64,000 bases of DNA, from the NCBI GenBank assembly GCA_020633465.1, contig JACKDN010000016.1:144724-208723 (forward strand), written 5' to 3'. Below, piece after piece: positions 16,951 to 26,363 of this stretch; within the stretch, counting starts at the first letter, position 1, and each line of letters begins with the position of its first letter. Source of the DNA: Myxococcales bacterium. Lineage in GTDB: Bacteria > Myxococcota_A > Bradymonadia > UBA7976 > UBA1532. A program made the translations under genes and the position numbers. The notes under the pieces are model-generated. The model saw only the letters and a list, made by a program, of their open reading frames with translations. It was not told the origin of the DNA and searched no databases.

Positions 16951-19565
16951 GCGGCGAGCCCCCGCCCGAGCCACCGTCGGTCGATCCCGTCGAGCGTCAT
17001 CGCCGGCTGACCGAGGCCTTCGCCGACGTCTGCGACGCGCCCGTCGAGGAGCAACGCGCGCTGGTGACCGCGCTGCGCGCGCAGGATCCCATCCTGGCCG
17101 ATCAGCTCGAGGCGATGCTCGAGCTCGACGCCGACGGCGCCGCCCAGCTGACCGCCCAGAACTACGCCGGGCTGATCCGCGAGGCCCTGTCGGGCCAGAT
17201 CGCGCCGCACCCGCCGCCGCAGGGCGTCATCGACCGCTTCGAGGTGGTGGGCGTCATCGGCCGGGGCGGCGCGGGCGACGTCGTGCGGGTGCGCGATCCG
17301 GCGCTCGATCGCGAGCTGGCGATGAAGCTGCTGCGCGCGGACGCCCTGGCCGACGACGCCGCCGACCGCTTCGTCACCGAGGCCCGCACCATCGCCCGGC
17401 TGCAGCATCCGGGCATCCTGCCGGTGCACGAGATGGGTCGCCTCGAGGACGGCCGCGTCTGGTACACGATGCGCGAGGTGAGGGGGCAGAGCCTCGCCGA
17501 GCTGGTGCCCGTCCTCCACGGCCCCGCCCCCGGCGGCTGGACCTTGCGGCGCCTGATCGAGCGCTTCCGGCAGGCCTGCGAGGCGGTGGCCTATGCCCAC
17601 AGCCAGGGCGTGGTGCACGGCGATCTGAAGCCGGCCAACATCCTCGTCGGTGAGTTCGCGGACGTGCTGGTGGTGGACTGGGGGTTGGCGCGGCGGGCCA
17701 CGACCGACGCGCCCCCCGCGCGCCGGCGCGCCGGCGGCGAGGCCCTGCGGCCCAGCGTCGCGGGCACGCCGATGTACATGGCGCCCGAGCTGCTCGACGG
17801 GCACGCGCCGGTGCACCCGACCCGCGACGTCTACGCGCTGGGCGTCACCCTCTGCACCTGCCTCGCCGGGCACGCGCCCTACGACGGGCGCCTGTTCACC
17901 CTCGAGGTGCTGGCCGAGGCCGCGAAGGGTCGGGTGCGGCCGATGACGGGGCGCCTGCCGGTGCCCCCCGAGCTGAACGAGACCTGTCGCAAGGCCATGG
18001 CGCTGTCGCCTCGGGATCGGCACGCCGACGCCGGGGCGCTGGCGGCCGAGCTGGCCGCCTGGCTCGAAGGCGAGCGGCAGCGCGAGCGGGGTCGGCGCCT
18101 GGTCGACGACGCCCTGGCGCAGGCGCCGCGGGCCGAGCGGCTGCGCGCGCTGGCCGCCGAGGCGGCGAAGGAGGCGCGCGCCCACCTCGACGCCGTGCCG
18201 CCCGACGCGCCGCTCGAGGCGAAGCTTCGGGGCTGGGCGCTGGAGGATCAGGCGGTGGCCCACCGCCGGGAGGCCGAGCACGTCTCGGCGCGGGTCGAGG
18301 CGCTGCTGCGCGCCGCGCTGGTGCACGCGCCCGGCCTCGAAGAGGCCCACCTGGCCCTGGTCGGGCGCTATCGCAGCGAGCACGCGCGGGCCGAGGCCGC
18401 CCGCGACGTCGAGCGCGCGATGAACGCCGAGGCCCTGCTGTTGGCGCACACCGACGCGCTGCCCGCCGGCCACCCGGAGCGGAAGCGGACCGAGGGCTGG
18501 CTGCGCGGCGACGGCTGGCTGTCCCTCACCACCGATCCGCCGGACGCGCAGGCCCGGGTGCGGCGCTGCAAGGTGGTGCAGCGTCGGCGCGTGTTCGACG
18601 CCGGCGGCGACGTGCACCGCGCGCCGCTCGACGCGATCGTGCTGCCGCGGGGCGCCTACCTGGTCGAGCTGTCGGCCCCCGGGCGCGATCCCGTCGCGTA
18701 CCCGGTGCGCCTGGGCCGGGTCGAGCACTGGGAGGGCCGCGGGCCCGGCGACGACCGGCGCTGGCGCGTGCGCCTGCCGCCCGCGGGCGCCCTGGGCGAA
18801 GACGAGGTGCTGGTGCTGGGGGGCTGGTTCACCGCGGGCGACGACGCCGTGGCGCCCAACGCGCTCGACGCGCTGCGCTGCTGGGTGCCCGGCTTCGTGA
18901 TGATGCGGCGGCCGGTCACCAACCTGCAGTGGCTCGCGTTCCTCGACGACCTCGCGGGCAGCGGCCGCGCCGCCGAGGCCATCCGGCACGCGCCGATGCA
19001 GACCGACGACGAGCCCTACCCCTGGCAGCCGGACGATCCCGTGCGCCGCGTCGCCTGGGACAGCGCGCGGGCCTACGCCGCGTGGCTGGCGGCCCGCACC
19101 GGCCGCGCCTGGCGGCTGCCGAGCGAGGTCGAGTGGGAGAAGGCGGCGCGCGGCGTCGACGGGCGCGCCTACCCCTGGGGCGACCACCTGGATCCCACCT
19201 GGTGCGCCATGCGCGACAGCGCCGAGGGGGCCGTGGCGGTGGACGCCTTCCCCGACGACGTGTCGCCCTACGGGGTGCAGGGCCTGGGGGGCAACGTGCG
19301 GGACTGGTGCCTCGAGGTGGCCCACGTCGGCCCTCGGCTCGACGCCGCCGAGCGGCTGGTGCTGCCGGCGCCCACCGACGAGGGCGGGCTGCGTCAGGCG
19401 CGGGTGGCGCGCGGCGGGGCCTACGGGGACGTCGCGCGCGACTGCCGCGCCGCCACGCGCCACGTCTGCGCGCCCGAGCGGCGGTTCGACGACGTCGGCG
19501 TGCGCCTCGTGTGGTCCTACGATGTGGCGCCCGGGGCCCCTGCGCCGGACGCAGGTGTGGTATGA
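16947..19565 (+). CDS. Ser/Thr protein kinase fused to a formylglycine-generating-enzyme-like domain
   Basis: The 872-residue protein has a kinase domain (about 95-375) with a glycine loop GRGGAGDV at 105, ATP Lys127, catalytic HGDLKPAN (Asp226; HRD Arg is Gly), metal-binding DWG (Asp244) and an APE motif, so catalysis looks possible. A helical region (about 380-530) and a PEGA-like beta segment follow. Residues from about 620 form a sulfatase-modifying-factor (FGE/SUMF) fold: VTNLQWLAFL, RLPSEVEWEKAARG and GGNVRDWC. I see no transmembrane helix. This architecture is common in Myxococcota, and the FGE part is often a sensor or binding domain rather than an enzyme. The GTG start overlaps the sigma-factor stop, and its own stop overlaps the acyltransferase ATG. 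Confidence 0.9.
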   Translation: MSGEPPPEPPSVDPVERHRRLTEAFADVCDAPVEEQRALVTALRAQDPILADQLEAMLELDADGAAQLTAQNYAGLIREALSGQIAPHPPPQGVIDRFEVVGVIGRGGAGDVVRVRDPALDRELAMKLLRADALADDAADRFVTEARTIARLQHPGILPVHEMGRLEDGRVWYTMREVRGQSLAELVPVLHGPAPGGWTLRRLIERFRQACEAVAYAHSQGVVHGDLKPANILVGEFADVLVVDWGLARRATTDAPPARRRAGGEALRPSVAGTPMYMAPELLDGHAPVHPTRDVYALGVTLCTCLAGHAPYDGRLFTLEVLAEAAKGRVRPMTGRLPVPPELNETCRKAMALSPRDRHADAGALAAELAAWLEGERQRERGRRLVDDALAQAPRAERLRALAAEAAKEARAHLDAVPPDAPLEAKLRGWALEDQAVAHRREAEHVSARVEALLRAALVHAPGLEEAHLALVGRYRSEHARAEAARDVERAMNAEALLLAHTDALPAGHPERKRTEGWLRGDGWLSLTTDPPDAQARVRRCKVVQRRRVFDAGGDVHRAPLDAIVLPRGAYLVELSAPGRDPVAYPVRLGRVEHWEGRGPGDDRRWRVRLPPAGALGEDEVLVLGGWFTAGDDAVAPNALDALRCWVPGFVMMRRPVTNLQWLAFLDDLAGSGRAAEAIRHAPMQTDDEPYPWQPDDPVRRVAWDSARAYAAWLAARTGRAWRLPSEVEWEKAARGVDGRAYPWGDHLDPTWCAMRDSAEGAVAVDAFPDDVSPYGVQGLGGNVRDWCLEVAHVGPRLDAAERLVLPAPTDEGGLRQARVARGGAYGDVARDCRAATRHVCAPERRFDDVGVRLVWSYDVAPGAPAPDAGVV

Positions 19566-20302
19566 GGGCGCTCCACGGCGCGGGAGCGAGCGAGGCGATG
19601 CAGAGGGCCTGGATCGGCTGGTGGCGTGCACGCCAGCGCTACCATCGGTACAGCGTCGAGGGCCTCGAGCACCTGCTGACCCCGGGGCCGAAGCTGATCG
19701 TCGGCTATCACGGCAAGCCCATCGCCCACGACCTGTGCATGCTGCAGATCGCGCTGTACGACCGGCTGGGTTACCTGCCGCACCCCGTCTTCCACGCGTA
19801 CTTCGGACAGAACCCGGCCCTGCGCCGCTTCATCGACGCCCTGGGCTTCGTCACCGGCGACGGCGAGGACATGGCCGAGGCCATCGCGCGGGGCGAGCAC
19901 ATCATGGTGACGCCGGGCGGCACGCGCGAAGGCTGCCGCAGCAGCCGCCACCGCTACCGCGTGCGCTGGGGGCAGCGCATGGGCTATCTGCGGGTGGCGG
20001 CGAAGTACGGCCTGCCCATCGTGCCGGTGGCGGCGCGGGGCACCGACGACCTGTACCTGGGGCTGAACGACGGTGATCGCACCGCGCGCCGCCTGGGCGT
20101 GCCGGCGGGGCTGCCCCTGTGGGTGGGGCTGGGGCTGGTCGGCGCGTGGCCGCTGGCGGTGCCGTTCCCGGCGCGCATCCGGCAAGTGGTGGGCGCGCCC
20201 ATCGAGGTGGGCGACGTCGATCCGGACGATCGCGAGGCGCTGCGGCCGCTGCACGCGCGGGTGACCGGGGCCGTGCAGGCGCTGCTGGACGGCGCCCGAT
20301 GA
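19562..20302 (+). CDS. DGAT2/TMEM68-like acyltransferase
   Basis: This 246-residue protein resembles the diacylglycerol-acyltransferase branch of the glycerolipid acyltransferases. It has a YHGKPIAHD segment in the place of the catalytic His-Asp block (YHGxxPID in TMEM68). Further on it has PGGTREGCRSS then RWGQRMGYLRVAAKYGLPI, matching the family's PGGxRE and WGxRxGF regions. It should transfer an acyl chain to a lipid or alcohol at the membrane. The substrate is unknown. The ATG overlaps the kinase stop by 4 nt, and its stop overlaps the next ATG. Its place in a sigma-kinase operon suggests signal-controlled lipid synthesis. Confidence 0.8.
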   Translation: MRALHGAGASEAMQRAWIGWWRARQRYHRYSVEGLEHLLTPGPKLIVGYHGKPIAHDLCMLQIALYDRLGYLPHPVFHAYFGQNPALRRFIDALGFVTGDGEDMAEAIARGEHIMVTPGGTREGCRSSRHRYRVRWGQRMGYLRVAAKYGLPIVPVAARGTDDLYLGLNDGDRTARRLGVPAGLPLWVGLGLVGAWPLAVPFPARIRQVVGAPIEVGDVDPDDREALRPLHARVTGAVQALLDGAR

Positions 20303-21132
20303 GCGGCGCGGGTGAGGGCGGGGCGCCGTCGGCGCGCTGGGCGGTGGTGCTGGGGGCCAGCTCGGGGACGGGCGCGGCCATCGCCGAGACCATCGCGCGC
20401 CGCCGCGGCTGGCACGTCTTCGGGGTGCACCGGGGCAACTGGCCCGAGGGCGCCGCGGCGGTGCAGGCGGCCGTCGAGGGCGCCGGCGCGCAGTGCGAGA
20501 TGTGGGTGCACGACGCGGGCACCGCGGCGGCGGCCGAGGCGGGCGCCGAGCGGCTGGTCGAGCGCGCCGGGCCGGGCAGCGTCGGGCTGCTGGTGCACAG
20601 CCTGGCGAGCACCGCGGTCGGCCGGCTGGCGATCGATCAGCCGGTGGCGCCGCGGCAGATCGAGGCCAGCTTCGATCGCATGGCCCACTCGTTCGTCTAC
20701 TGGACGCGGGCGCTGTACGCGCGCGGGCTGCTGGCGCCGGGCGCGCAGATCCTGGGCCTGTCGAACCTGATGACCGAGGCGCTGGTGCGCAACACCGCCG
20801 TCATCTCGGCGACGAAGGCCGCGCTCGAGATGTACGTGCGGCACCTGGCGATGGAGCTGGGGCCGGAGGGCTATCGGGTGAACCTGCTGAAGTTCGGCCT
20901 GGTGGTGACCGAGGCGGCGCGCTGCACCTTCCCCGACGAGACCTTCGAGCGGCTGGTGGCGGTCATGACGCGCGCGTCCCACACCCGACAGCTGCTCGAT
21001 CTGCAGGGGGTCGCCGACTTCGTCGACCACCTCGCCGGGCCCGAGGCGCGCTGGTTCAACGGCGCGACCATCGACTTCACCGGGGGCGAGCCGCTGACCT
21101 TCTTCGACGCGCTGATGCACCCCGAGGAGTGA
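20299..21132 (+). CDS. FabI/FabL-like short-chain dehydrogenase, catalytic Tyr not visible
   Basis: The 277-residue SDR has an N-terminal cofactor motif GASSGTGAA. A helix with TKAALEMYVRHLAMELGPEG, followed by RVNLLKFG, aligns best with enoyl-ACP reductases FabI/FabL. In that alignment the Lys is kept, but the catalytic Tyr seven residues before it is Thr, and the classical YxxxK register has Ile. A VHSLAS segment sits where HSLA occurs in enoyl reductases. It may be inactive or use another residue. The start ATG overlaps the acyltransferase stop (ATGA). Its stop TGA abuts the stop of the convergent methyltransferase with no gap. Confidence 0.78.
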   Translation: MSGAGEGGAPSARWAVVLGASSGTGAAIAETIARRRGWHVFGVHRGNWPEGAAAVQAAVEGAGAQCEMWVHDAGTAAAAEAGAERLVERAGPGSVGLLVHSLASTAVGRLAIDQPVAPRQIEASFDRMAHSFVYWTRALYARGLLAPGAQILGLSNLMTEALVRNTAVISATKAALEMYVRHLAMELGPEGYRVNLLKFGLVVTEAARCTFPDETFERLVAVMTRASHTRQLLDLQGVADFVDHLAGPEARWFNGATIDFTGGEPLTFFDALMHPEE

Positions 21133-21963
21133 TCAGCCCGGCGTCCGGAAGCTGAGGCAGTAGAAGCAGCGGCTGATCTGCTCGTCGCGCACGTCCGCGG
21201 CGCCGGCGGGCACGGCGTCGCGCGGGCAGGCGGGCGCCGGATCGTAGAAGGTGACCGCGCGGAAGCCGAGGCGGCGCAGCAGGCCGGTGTCGCGGCTGGG
21301 GTCGAGGCGCTCGTCCACGACGACGATCGGCGTGCCCGGGCGGGCCACGCGGGCCATCTCGGCCAGGGCGGCGGCGGGATCCTCGAAGCCGTTGATCGCC
21401 CCGATGTGGAAGACCCGGTCGAAGAAGTGGTCGGCGAAGGGCAGCGCGTGCGCGTCGCCCAGCAACAGCCGCGTCTGTCCCAGCGAGGGGTGGCGACGGC
21501 AGCGGCGGCGGCAGCGCCGCAGCATGCCGATGCTGTAGTCGAGGCCCCACACCTCGACCGGGGCGGCCGGTAGCCGCGCGCGCAGGCGGGGCAGGTTGGC
21601 GCCGGTGCCGACCCCCACCTCGAGCACGCGCAGCGGTCGATCCGCCGGCGCCGCGAGGCCGTCGAGGCGCAGGCGGTCGAGGGCGGCCTCGCGCACCGCG
21701 TGCTCGTTCTCGTGCCGGCCCTGCAGCAGCGGCAGCGCGACGCGCACCAGCGGATCGTGCAGGGACGGCAGGCCGTCGTAGATGCGGCGCATCATGCGGT
21801 CGACCCGGCCCAGCGCGGCGTCGCGGTAGAGCTTGGGCAGGCCGTCGACGACGCTCCACTCGGTGGCGCAGCCGGCGCAGTCGAGCGCGTCGGCGCCGGC
21901 CGGCCAGCGCAGGCCGTCGTGGCCGCAGTCGGGGCAGCGGAGGTGCTCGGGTTCGGGTCGCAT
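21133..21963 (-). CDS. Class I SAM methyltransferase with N-terminal zinc ribbon
   Basis: The 276-residue protein starts with a Trm112-like CPDC...CAGC zinc ribbon (residues 9-32). The SAM domain has motif I LEVGVGTGANL, an acidic strand end WGLDYS, and LLLGDAHALPFAD, as in the UbiE/Methyltransf_11 group. The substrate is not identifiable; similar proteins act on small molecules, quinones or lipids. It converges on the SDR gene, the two stop codons forming TGATCA with no spacer, and diverges from the membrane protein at 22052. Confidence 0.85.
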   Translation of the reverse strand: MRPEPEHLRCPDCGHDGLRWPAGADALDCAGCATEWSVVDGLPKLYRDAALGRVDRMMRRIYDGLPSLHDPLVRVALPLLQGRHENEHAVREAALDRLRLDGLAAPADRPLRVLEVGVGTGANLPRLRARLPAAPVEVWGLDYSIGMLRRCRRRCRRHPSLGQTRLLLGDAHALPFADHFFDRVFHIGAINGFEDPAAALAEMARVARPGTPIVVVDERLDPSRDTGLLRRLGFRAVTFYDPAPACPRDAVPAGAADVRDEQISRCFYCLSFRTPG

Positions 21964-22051
21964 GGCGCGCAGGGTAGCCGCCGCCCGCGCCGTTGGCGAC
22001 CGGGTCCTCGCGCCGCTTGCGCGCCCGACCGGCCGCGGGCACGGTGCGCGC

Positions 22052-22993
22052 ATGAGCGAGGGGCCGAACATCGGGCGGCGCGTCGCGCGCGCGGTGACGC
22101 GGGCGGCGCTGGCGTCGCTGGCGGTGATCACCGCGGCGGGCTTCCTGGGCGCGCTCTTCTGGGCCTTCGATCTGGTGAGCCACTTCCGGCTGCACTGGGC
22201 CCTGGCCGCCGGGGTGGGGGGCGCGCTGGCCTTCGCCCTCCGCCTGCGCCGGTGGGCGGCCGTCGCCGCCCTCTGCCTGGCGGCCAACCTGTTCGCGCTG
22301 CGCTCGATGGTGCTGACCGAGGTGCCGGGCGGCGGCGCGCCCGCGCTCACCGTGCTGGTGGCCAACGTGCTGCGCAGCAACGAGGACTTCGCCGCGGTGG
22401 CCCGCTGGGTCGAGGCGCACGGGCCCGACGTCGTCGGCCTGGTCGAGCCCGACGCCCGGTGGCTGGGGGCCCTGGCGCCGGTGATGGAGGGGCACGCGCA
22501 CCGCGTCCTGGTGCCCCGCGGCGACAACTTCGGGCTCGCGCTCTACAGCCGTCACCCCCTGCGCGCCGCCCGCCGCGTCGAGGTGGCGGGCGTCCCCGCC
22601 ATCGAGGCCACCGTCGAGCTGCCGGGGGGGCCGCTGCCCGTGCTGCTGGTGCACCCCCCGCCGCCCGGCGGCGCGGCCCTGACCGCGGCGCGCGACGCGG
22701 CGATCGACGCGATCGCCGCCTGGGCGGTCGAGCGCGACGTCGCGCTGGTGATGGGGGACTTCAACGCCACGCCCTGGTCGGCCGGCTTCGACCCGCTGCG
22801 CGCGGCCGGCCTGCGGTCGGCGGGCGCGGGGCGCGGCGCATCCGGCACCTGGCCGGCGGCGCTGGGCCGGCTCGGCCTGCCCATCGACCACGTCCTGGTG
22901 AAGGGGCCCTTCACCGTGGTCGACTTCGCCGTCGACGCGCCGAACGGCAGCGACCACCGTCCCCTGCGGGTGGTGCTGGGGCGCGCGGACTGA
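22052..22993 (+). CDS. Membrane endonuclease/exonuclease/phosphatase-fold protein
   Basis: The 313-residue protein has three N-terminal hydrophobic helices (about 15-40, 48-66, 69-85), then an EEP-fold hydrolase domain. Visible catalytic signatures are VLVANVLRSN, a Glu in VVGLVEPDA, MGDFNATPWS, a GLPIDHVLV segment and the final GSDHRPL (Asp-His). EEP enzymes cut phosphodiester bonds in nucleic acids or phosphoinositides. The membrane arrangement is like the widespread YafD-type proteins. No partner gene is evident; the neighbours on both sides look unrelated. Confidence 0.85.
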   Translation: MSEGPNIGRRVARAVTRAALASLAVITAAGFLGALFWAFDLVSHFRLHWALAAGVGGALAFALRLRRWAAVAALCLAANLFALRSMVLTEVPGGGAPALTVLVANVLRSNEDFAAVARWVEAHGPDVVGLVEPDARWLGALAPVMEGHAHRVLVPRGDNFGLALYSRHPLRAARRVEVAGVPAIEATVELPGGPLPVLLVHPPPPGGAALTAARDAAIDAIAAWAVERDVALVMGDFNATPWSAGFDPLRAAGLRSAGAGRGASGTWPAALGRLGLPIDHVLVKGPFTVVDFAVDAPNGSDHRPLRVVLGRAD

Positions 22994-23066
22994 TCGTGGG
23001 GGCGACGCGCGCCGGAACTCTCGCCGCCGGCCGCTGTCGTTGCCTCCGAGCCTTGGGAGCTGCCCG

Positions 23067-23693
23067 ATGACCACCCGCCTCGTTTCGATCGCCCTGCTGC
23101 TGCTCGTGGGCGCCGCGGCCGTCCACGCCGCGCCCCCCGCCGCCGATCGCGAGGCGGCCCTGGCCGCGGTGGCGGCCGGCGACGTGGGCGAGGGCGTCGA
23201 TCGCCTGCGCCGCGCCACGCGGGGGCCCGCGCCCGATCCCGAGCTGCTCTGCCTGCTGGCCCGCGTCGAGGTGCTGGCCGGCCGGCACGCCGACGCCGCC
23301 CGCACCTGGGGGCGCGTGCCGAAGGACGCCGCCTGCGCGCGGCAGGCCGCCTTCGGCGTGGCCGACGCCCTCGCCGCGCAGGGCGAGGTGGACGCGGCGG
23401 CCGCGCGCTACGCCGAGCACGGCGCCGCCTCGCTCGGGCCCACGCGGGACGCGGCGCTGGTCGACTGGCTGCTCGGCCTGGCCGGCCGCGCCCTGGACGA
23501 GGATCGCGCGCCGATGGCCGCGTCGCTGTACGGCCTGGCGCTGCGGGCGCAGCTGCCCCTCGACGCGCGGGTCGCGCTGGCCCGGCGCGTGGCTGACCGG
23601 CTGCTGGCCGAGGCGGGGACGACGCCGCCCGGCGACGCCCGACGGGCTGGTGGCCGGGCTGCTCGCGCACCTGGCGGCCGACGACTCGGCTGA
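23067..23693 (+). CDS. Alpha-2-macroglobulin-like gene, N-terminal fragment
   Basis: The ATG at 23067 follows GGGAG by 8 nt. The fragment encodes a secretion signal (MTTRLVSIALLLLVGAAAVH, cut near AAP) and TPR-like helices (AALAAVAAGDVGEGVDRLRR and similar). Real similarity stops near codon 192, where the frame should move +1 to read DGLVAGLLAHLAADDSAEA. The last 18 or so residues of this fragment are therefore out of frame. Confidence 0.6.
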   Translation: MTTRLVSIALLLLVGAAAVHAAPPAADREAALAAVAAGDVGEGVDRLRRATRGPAPDPELLCLLARVEVLAGRHADAARTWGRVPKDAACARQAAFGVADALAAQGEVDAAAARYAEHGAASLGPTRDAALVDWLLGLAGRALDEDRAPMAASLYGLALRAQLPLDARVALARRVADRLLAEAGTTPPGDARRAGGRAARAPGGRRLG

Positions 23694-24230
23694 GGCGCGC
23701 CGCCGGGCCGCCTGGTTCCTGTCGCCGCGCGAGGCGCTGGCCCTGCTGGCGCTGCTGCCCCGACGCCGCCACCCGTCTGCTGGCCGCGCGCCGGGCGGCC
23801 GAGATCGACGTCGAGTGGGGGCTGCGGCTCCTGGATCGAGCGGCCGAGGTGGGCGAGGGCACGCCCACCGGTGAGAAGGCCCGCGCCGAGGCCGTGCTGA
23901 CGCGCGCGCCTGCCTGGGTCGCCTGGCCGCGGTCGCGGCCCCCTGCGCGCGCTGGCTGCGGGCGCTGACGCGGCGGCGCGCGAGGCCTCGAACCTGTACC
24001 TGGGGCTGCTGGCGCGCGGCGGCGATCGCGAGGCGCTGATCGCCGCGCTCACCGACCACCTGGCGCGCTTCCTGACCGATCCGCGGCGCACCGAGAACGA
24101 GGCGCGCCCGACGCCGCGCGCCTGACGCTGGCGCGCGCTGCCTTCGCGCGCGGCGCCTACGACGCGGCCATCGCGCACCTCGACGCCCTGGTGGCGCGCG
24201 ATCCCCGCTCGGCCGCCGCCCCCGCGCCGC

Positions 24231-26363
24231 GTGGGAGGCCGCCCTGGCCGCGCGCGCTGCCGGTCGGCAGGACGAGGCCCTGCGCCGCTGGAGGAGCTGC
24301 GCGCCCGCTGGCCGGACGATGCCGCCGCGGGCGAGGCGCTGACCGCCCTGGCCCGCGCGCGCGCCTTCGACGCGGGCGACGTCGCCGGCGCCCTGGCCTG
24401 GCTGACCGAGCAGGCCGAGCAGGGCCCGCAGGCCGGCGCGGCCCAGGCGGAGAAGCAGCGCCTCGAGGCCCAGGCCATCCGCATCCGGTCGACCCGGCAG
24501 CCGCCGGGGCGCGACGCGCGCGTCGAGATCGCGGCCCGCAACCTGGAGTGGGTCGAGGCCCGCCTGCACCGCGTCGACGCCGAGGCCTATCTGCGGGCCG
24601 GCGGCGTGCCCGGCGATCTGCCGAACCTCGACGTCGCGGTCATCGCGCCGGATCGCCGCTGGAAGGTGAAGGTGCCCCGCTACGCGCCCCACCGCGACGT
24701 CGTCTTCGACCTGGCCGTGCCGGCGCCGAAGCCGGGCTTGTACGTCGTGACCGTGGCCAGCGACGACCGCGAGGCGTCGGCGGTGCTGTGGGTGTCCGAC
24801 GTCCGCGTGGTCGCGCGCGCCGTGGGCCCCGATCTGGCGGTGGCGGCGTTCCGCGGTGATCGCCCCGCGCCCGACGCGGACGTCCGCGTCCGGCTGCCCG
24901 ACGGGCGCATCGTGAGCGGGCGCACCGACCGCACCGGCCTGTACCGGGCGCGGCTGGAGGCGATCGGGCCCCTGGTGGTGCTGGTCGAGGCGGGCGGCGC
25001 CCCCGCCCTGCTGCGGGTGGCGCGCGGCCGGGGGGATCTGCCCGAGCCGGCGCTGCGGATCGCCGCCGATCTGGATCGCCCCGCCTACCGGCCCGGCGAC
25101 GATCTCGGCTTCCGCGTCGTGGCGCGGCGCGAGGGCGCGCCGGTGCCGGGGCGCTTCGCGGTGTGGCTGGCCGAGGGCGCGACGCGCTACGCCGAGCAGC
25201 GGGTGCAGGCGACCGAGCTGGGCACGCTGAGCGGCACCCTGGCGGTGCCGCCGGCGCCGCTGGGCAGCGGCGCCTGGCGCCGCACGCTGGGGCTGTTCGT
25301 GCAGGCGCCGGGCGAGGACGAGGGCCAGCAGGTGGCCACCGTGCTGGTGGCCCCCGAGGGGCCGCCGCGCCGCCGGGTGGAGGCCTGGATCGACGGCACG
25401 GACGCCGTGTTCGCGGTGCGTGGCGCGGCGGGCGCGCCCGTCGCCGGGGCGCGCTTGACCTGGACGGCCGATGACGGGCGCGAGGGGGCCGGGCGCACCG
25501 ACGCGGCCGGTCGACTGCGGGTGAAGGCCCCCGCCGGGCCGGACTGGGGCGCGCGGGCGACGCTCGCGGGCGCCGGCCTGAGCGCGGGGGCGCGCCGCCC
25601 GGAGGCGGAGGCCAGCCCCTTGCGCGTGCACGTCGACGACGCCGCCGAGGGCGCGTCGATCGGCGTCGTGCTGCACGGGCCGCCTGGGCGATACCGCCTG
25701 GCGTGGGCGCCCTTGGCGCACCCGGACCCGTCGCCGAAGACGCCGGCGGATCCCTGGGTGCCCGCCTGGCAGGACGGCCTCGAGGGCGCCGCCGGTCGCG
25801 TCGACGCCGTCGAGGCGCCGACCGGCGTCGAGGGCGAGGTGGCCCGGCGCGAGGTCGCGATCGAGGGCGACCACCTCGCGCTCACCCTGCCGGCGCTGCC
25901 GCCGGGCGCCTGGTCGTTGCGGGTGGCGCCCGTCGGCGAGGGCGGCGCCAGCGCCTCGGCGGCCTTCCGCGTCGCGCGGCCGGCGCCGGGCCTGCGGGGC
26001 CTGCGCGATCTGCGCGCGGGCGAGCTGATGGAGGTGGCGATCGTGGGCGACGCGCCCGGCCTGCTGACCGCCGGCACGGACCGGCTGCTGGCGGCGGCGG
26101 TCGCCGGCCCGGGCGCCGTCCAGCGGTGGCGCACCAGCGCCGCGTGGGGGGGCGAGGTCGACGTGGCCCTGACGACCGCCGACGGCCGCGGCCATGCGCG
26201 CACCGTGGTGGTCGATCCCAGCCTGGACGTGCAGATCGAAGCGGCCACCGACGCCGCCACGGCCGAGCGCGGCGCGCGCTGGCGCCTGCGGGCGCGGGTG
26301 ACCGACGGCGCGGGCCGCCCGGTGCGCGCCGAGTGGAGCTGCGCGTGCTGGACGACGCGCTGA
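24231..26363 (+). CDS. Alpha-2-macroglobulin-like gene, macroglobulin-domain fragment
   Basis: From about 24288 this frame encodes the last TPR-like helices, then consecutive macroglobulin (MG) domains: AVLWVSDVRVVARAVG, a GRTDRTGLYRARLE turn, and DLDRPAYRPGDDLGFRVVAR, the typical MG3 entry. Near 26333 the frame is lost: RAEWSCACWTTR should read RAEVELRVLDDALIEA. The fragment has no credible start of its own and belongs to the broken gene. Confidence 0.6.
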   Translation: MGGRPGRARCRSAGRGPAPLEELRARWPDDAAAGEALTALARARAFDAGDVAGALAWLTEQAEQGPQAGAAQAEKQRLEAQAIRIRSTRQPPGRDARVEIAARNLEWVEARLHRVDAEAYLRAGGVPGDLPNLDVAVIAPDRRWKVKVPRYAPHRDVVFDLAVPAPKPGLYVVTVASDDREASAVLWVSDVRVVARAVGPDLAVAAFRGDRPAPDADVRVRLPDGRIVSGRTDRTGLYRARLEAIGPLVVLVEAGGAPALLRVARGRGDLPEPALRIAADLDRPAYRPGDDLGFRVVARREGAPVPGRFAVWLAEGATRYAEQRVQATELGTLSGTLAVPPAPLGSGAWRRTLGLFVQAPGEDEGQQVATVLVAPEGPPRRRVEAWIDGTDAVFAVRGAAGAPVAGARLTWTADDGREGAGRTDAAGRLRVKAPAGPDWGARATLAGAGLSAGARRPEAEASPLRVHVDDAAEGASIGVVLHGPPGRYRLAWAPLAHPDPSPKTPADPWVPAWQDGLEGAAGRVDAVEAPTGVEGEVARREVAIEGDHLALTLPALPPGAWSLRVAPVGEGGASASAAFRVARPAPGLRGLRDLRAGELMEVAIVGDAPGLLTAGTDRLLAAAVAGPGAVQRWRTSAAWGGEVDVALTTADGRGHARTVVVDPSLDVQIEAATDAATAERGARWRLRARVTDGAGRPVRAEWSCACWTTR

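Noticed and set aside
16731..19631. 966-codon minus-strand frame opposite the kinase-FGE gene
   Set aside because: Low-complexity His/Arg/Gly shadow; the plus frame has kinase and FGE motifs.
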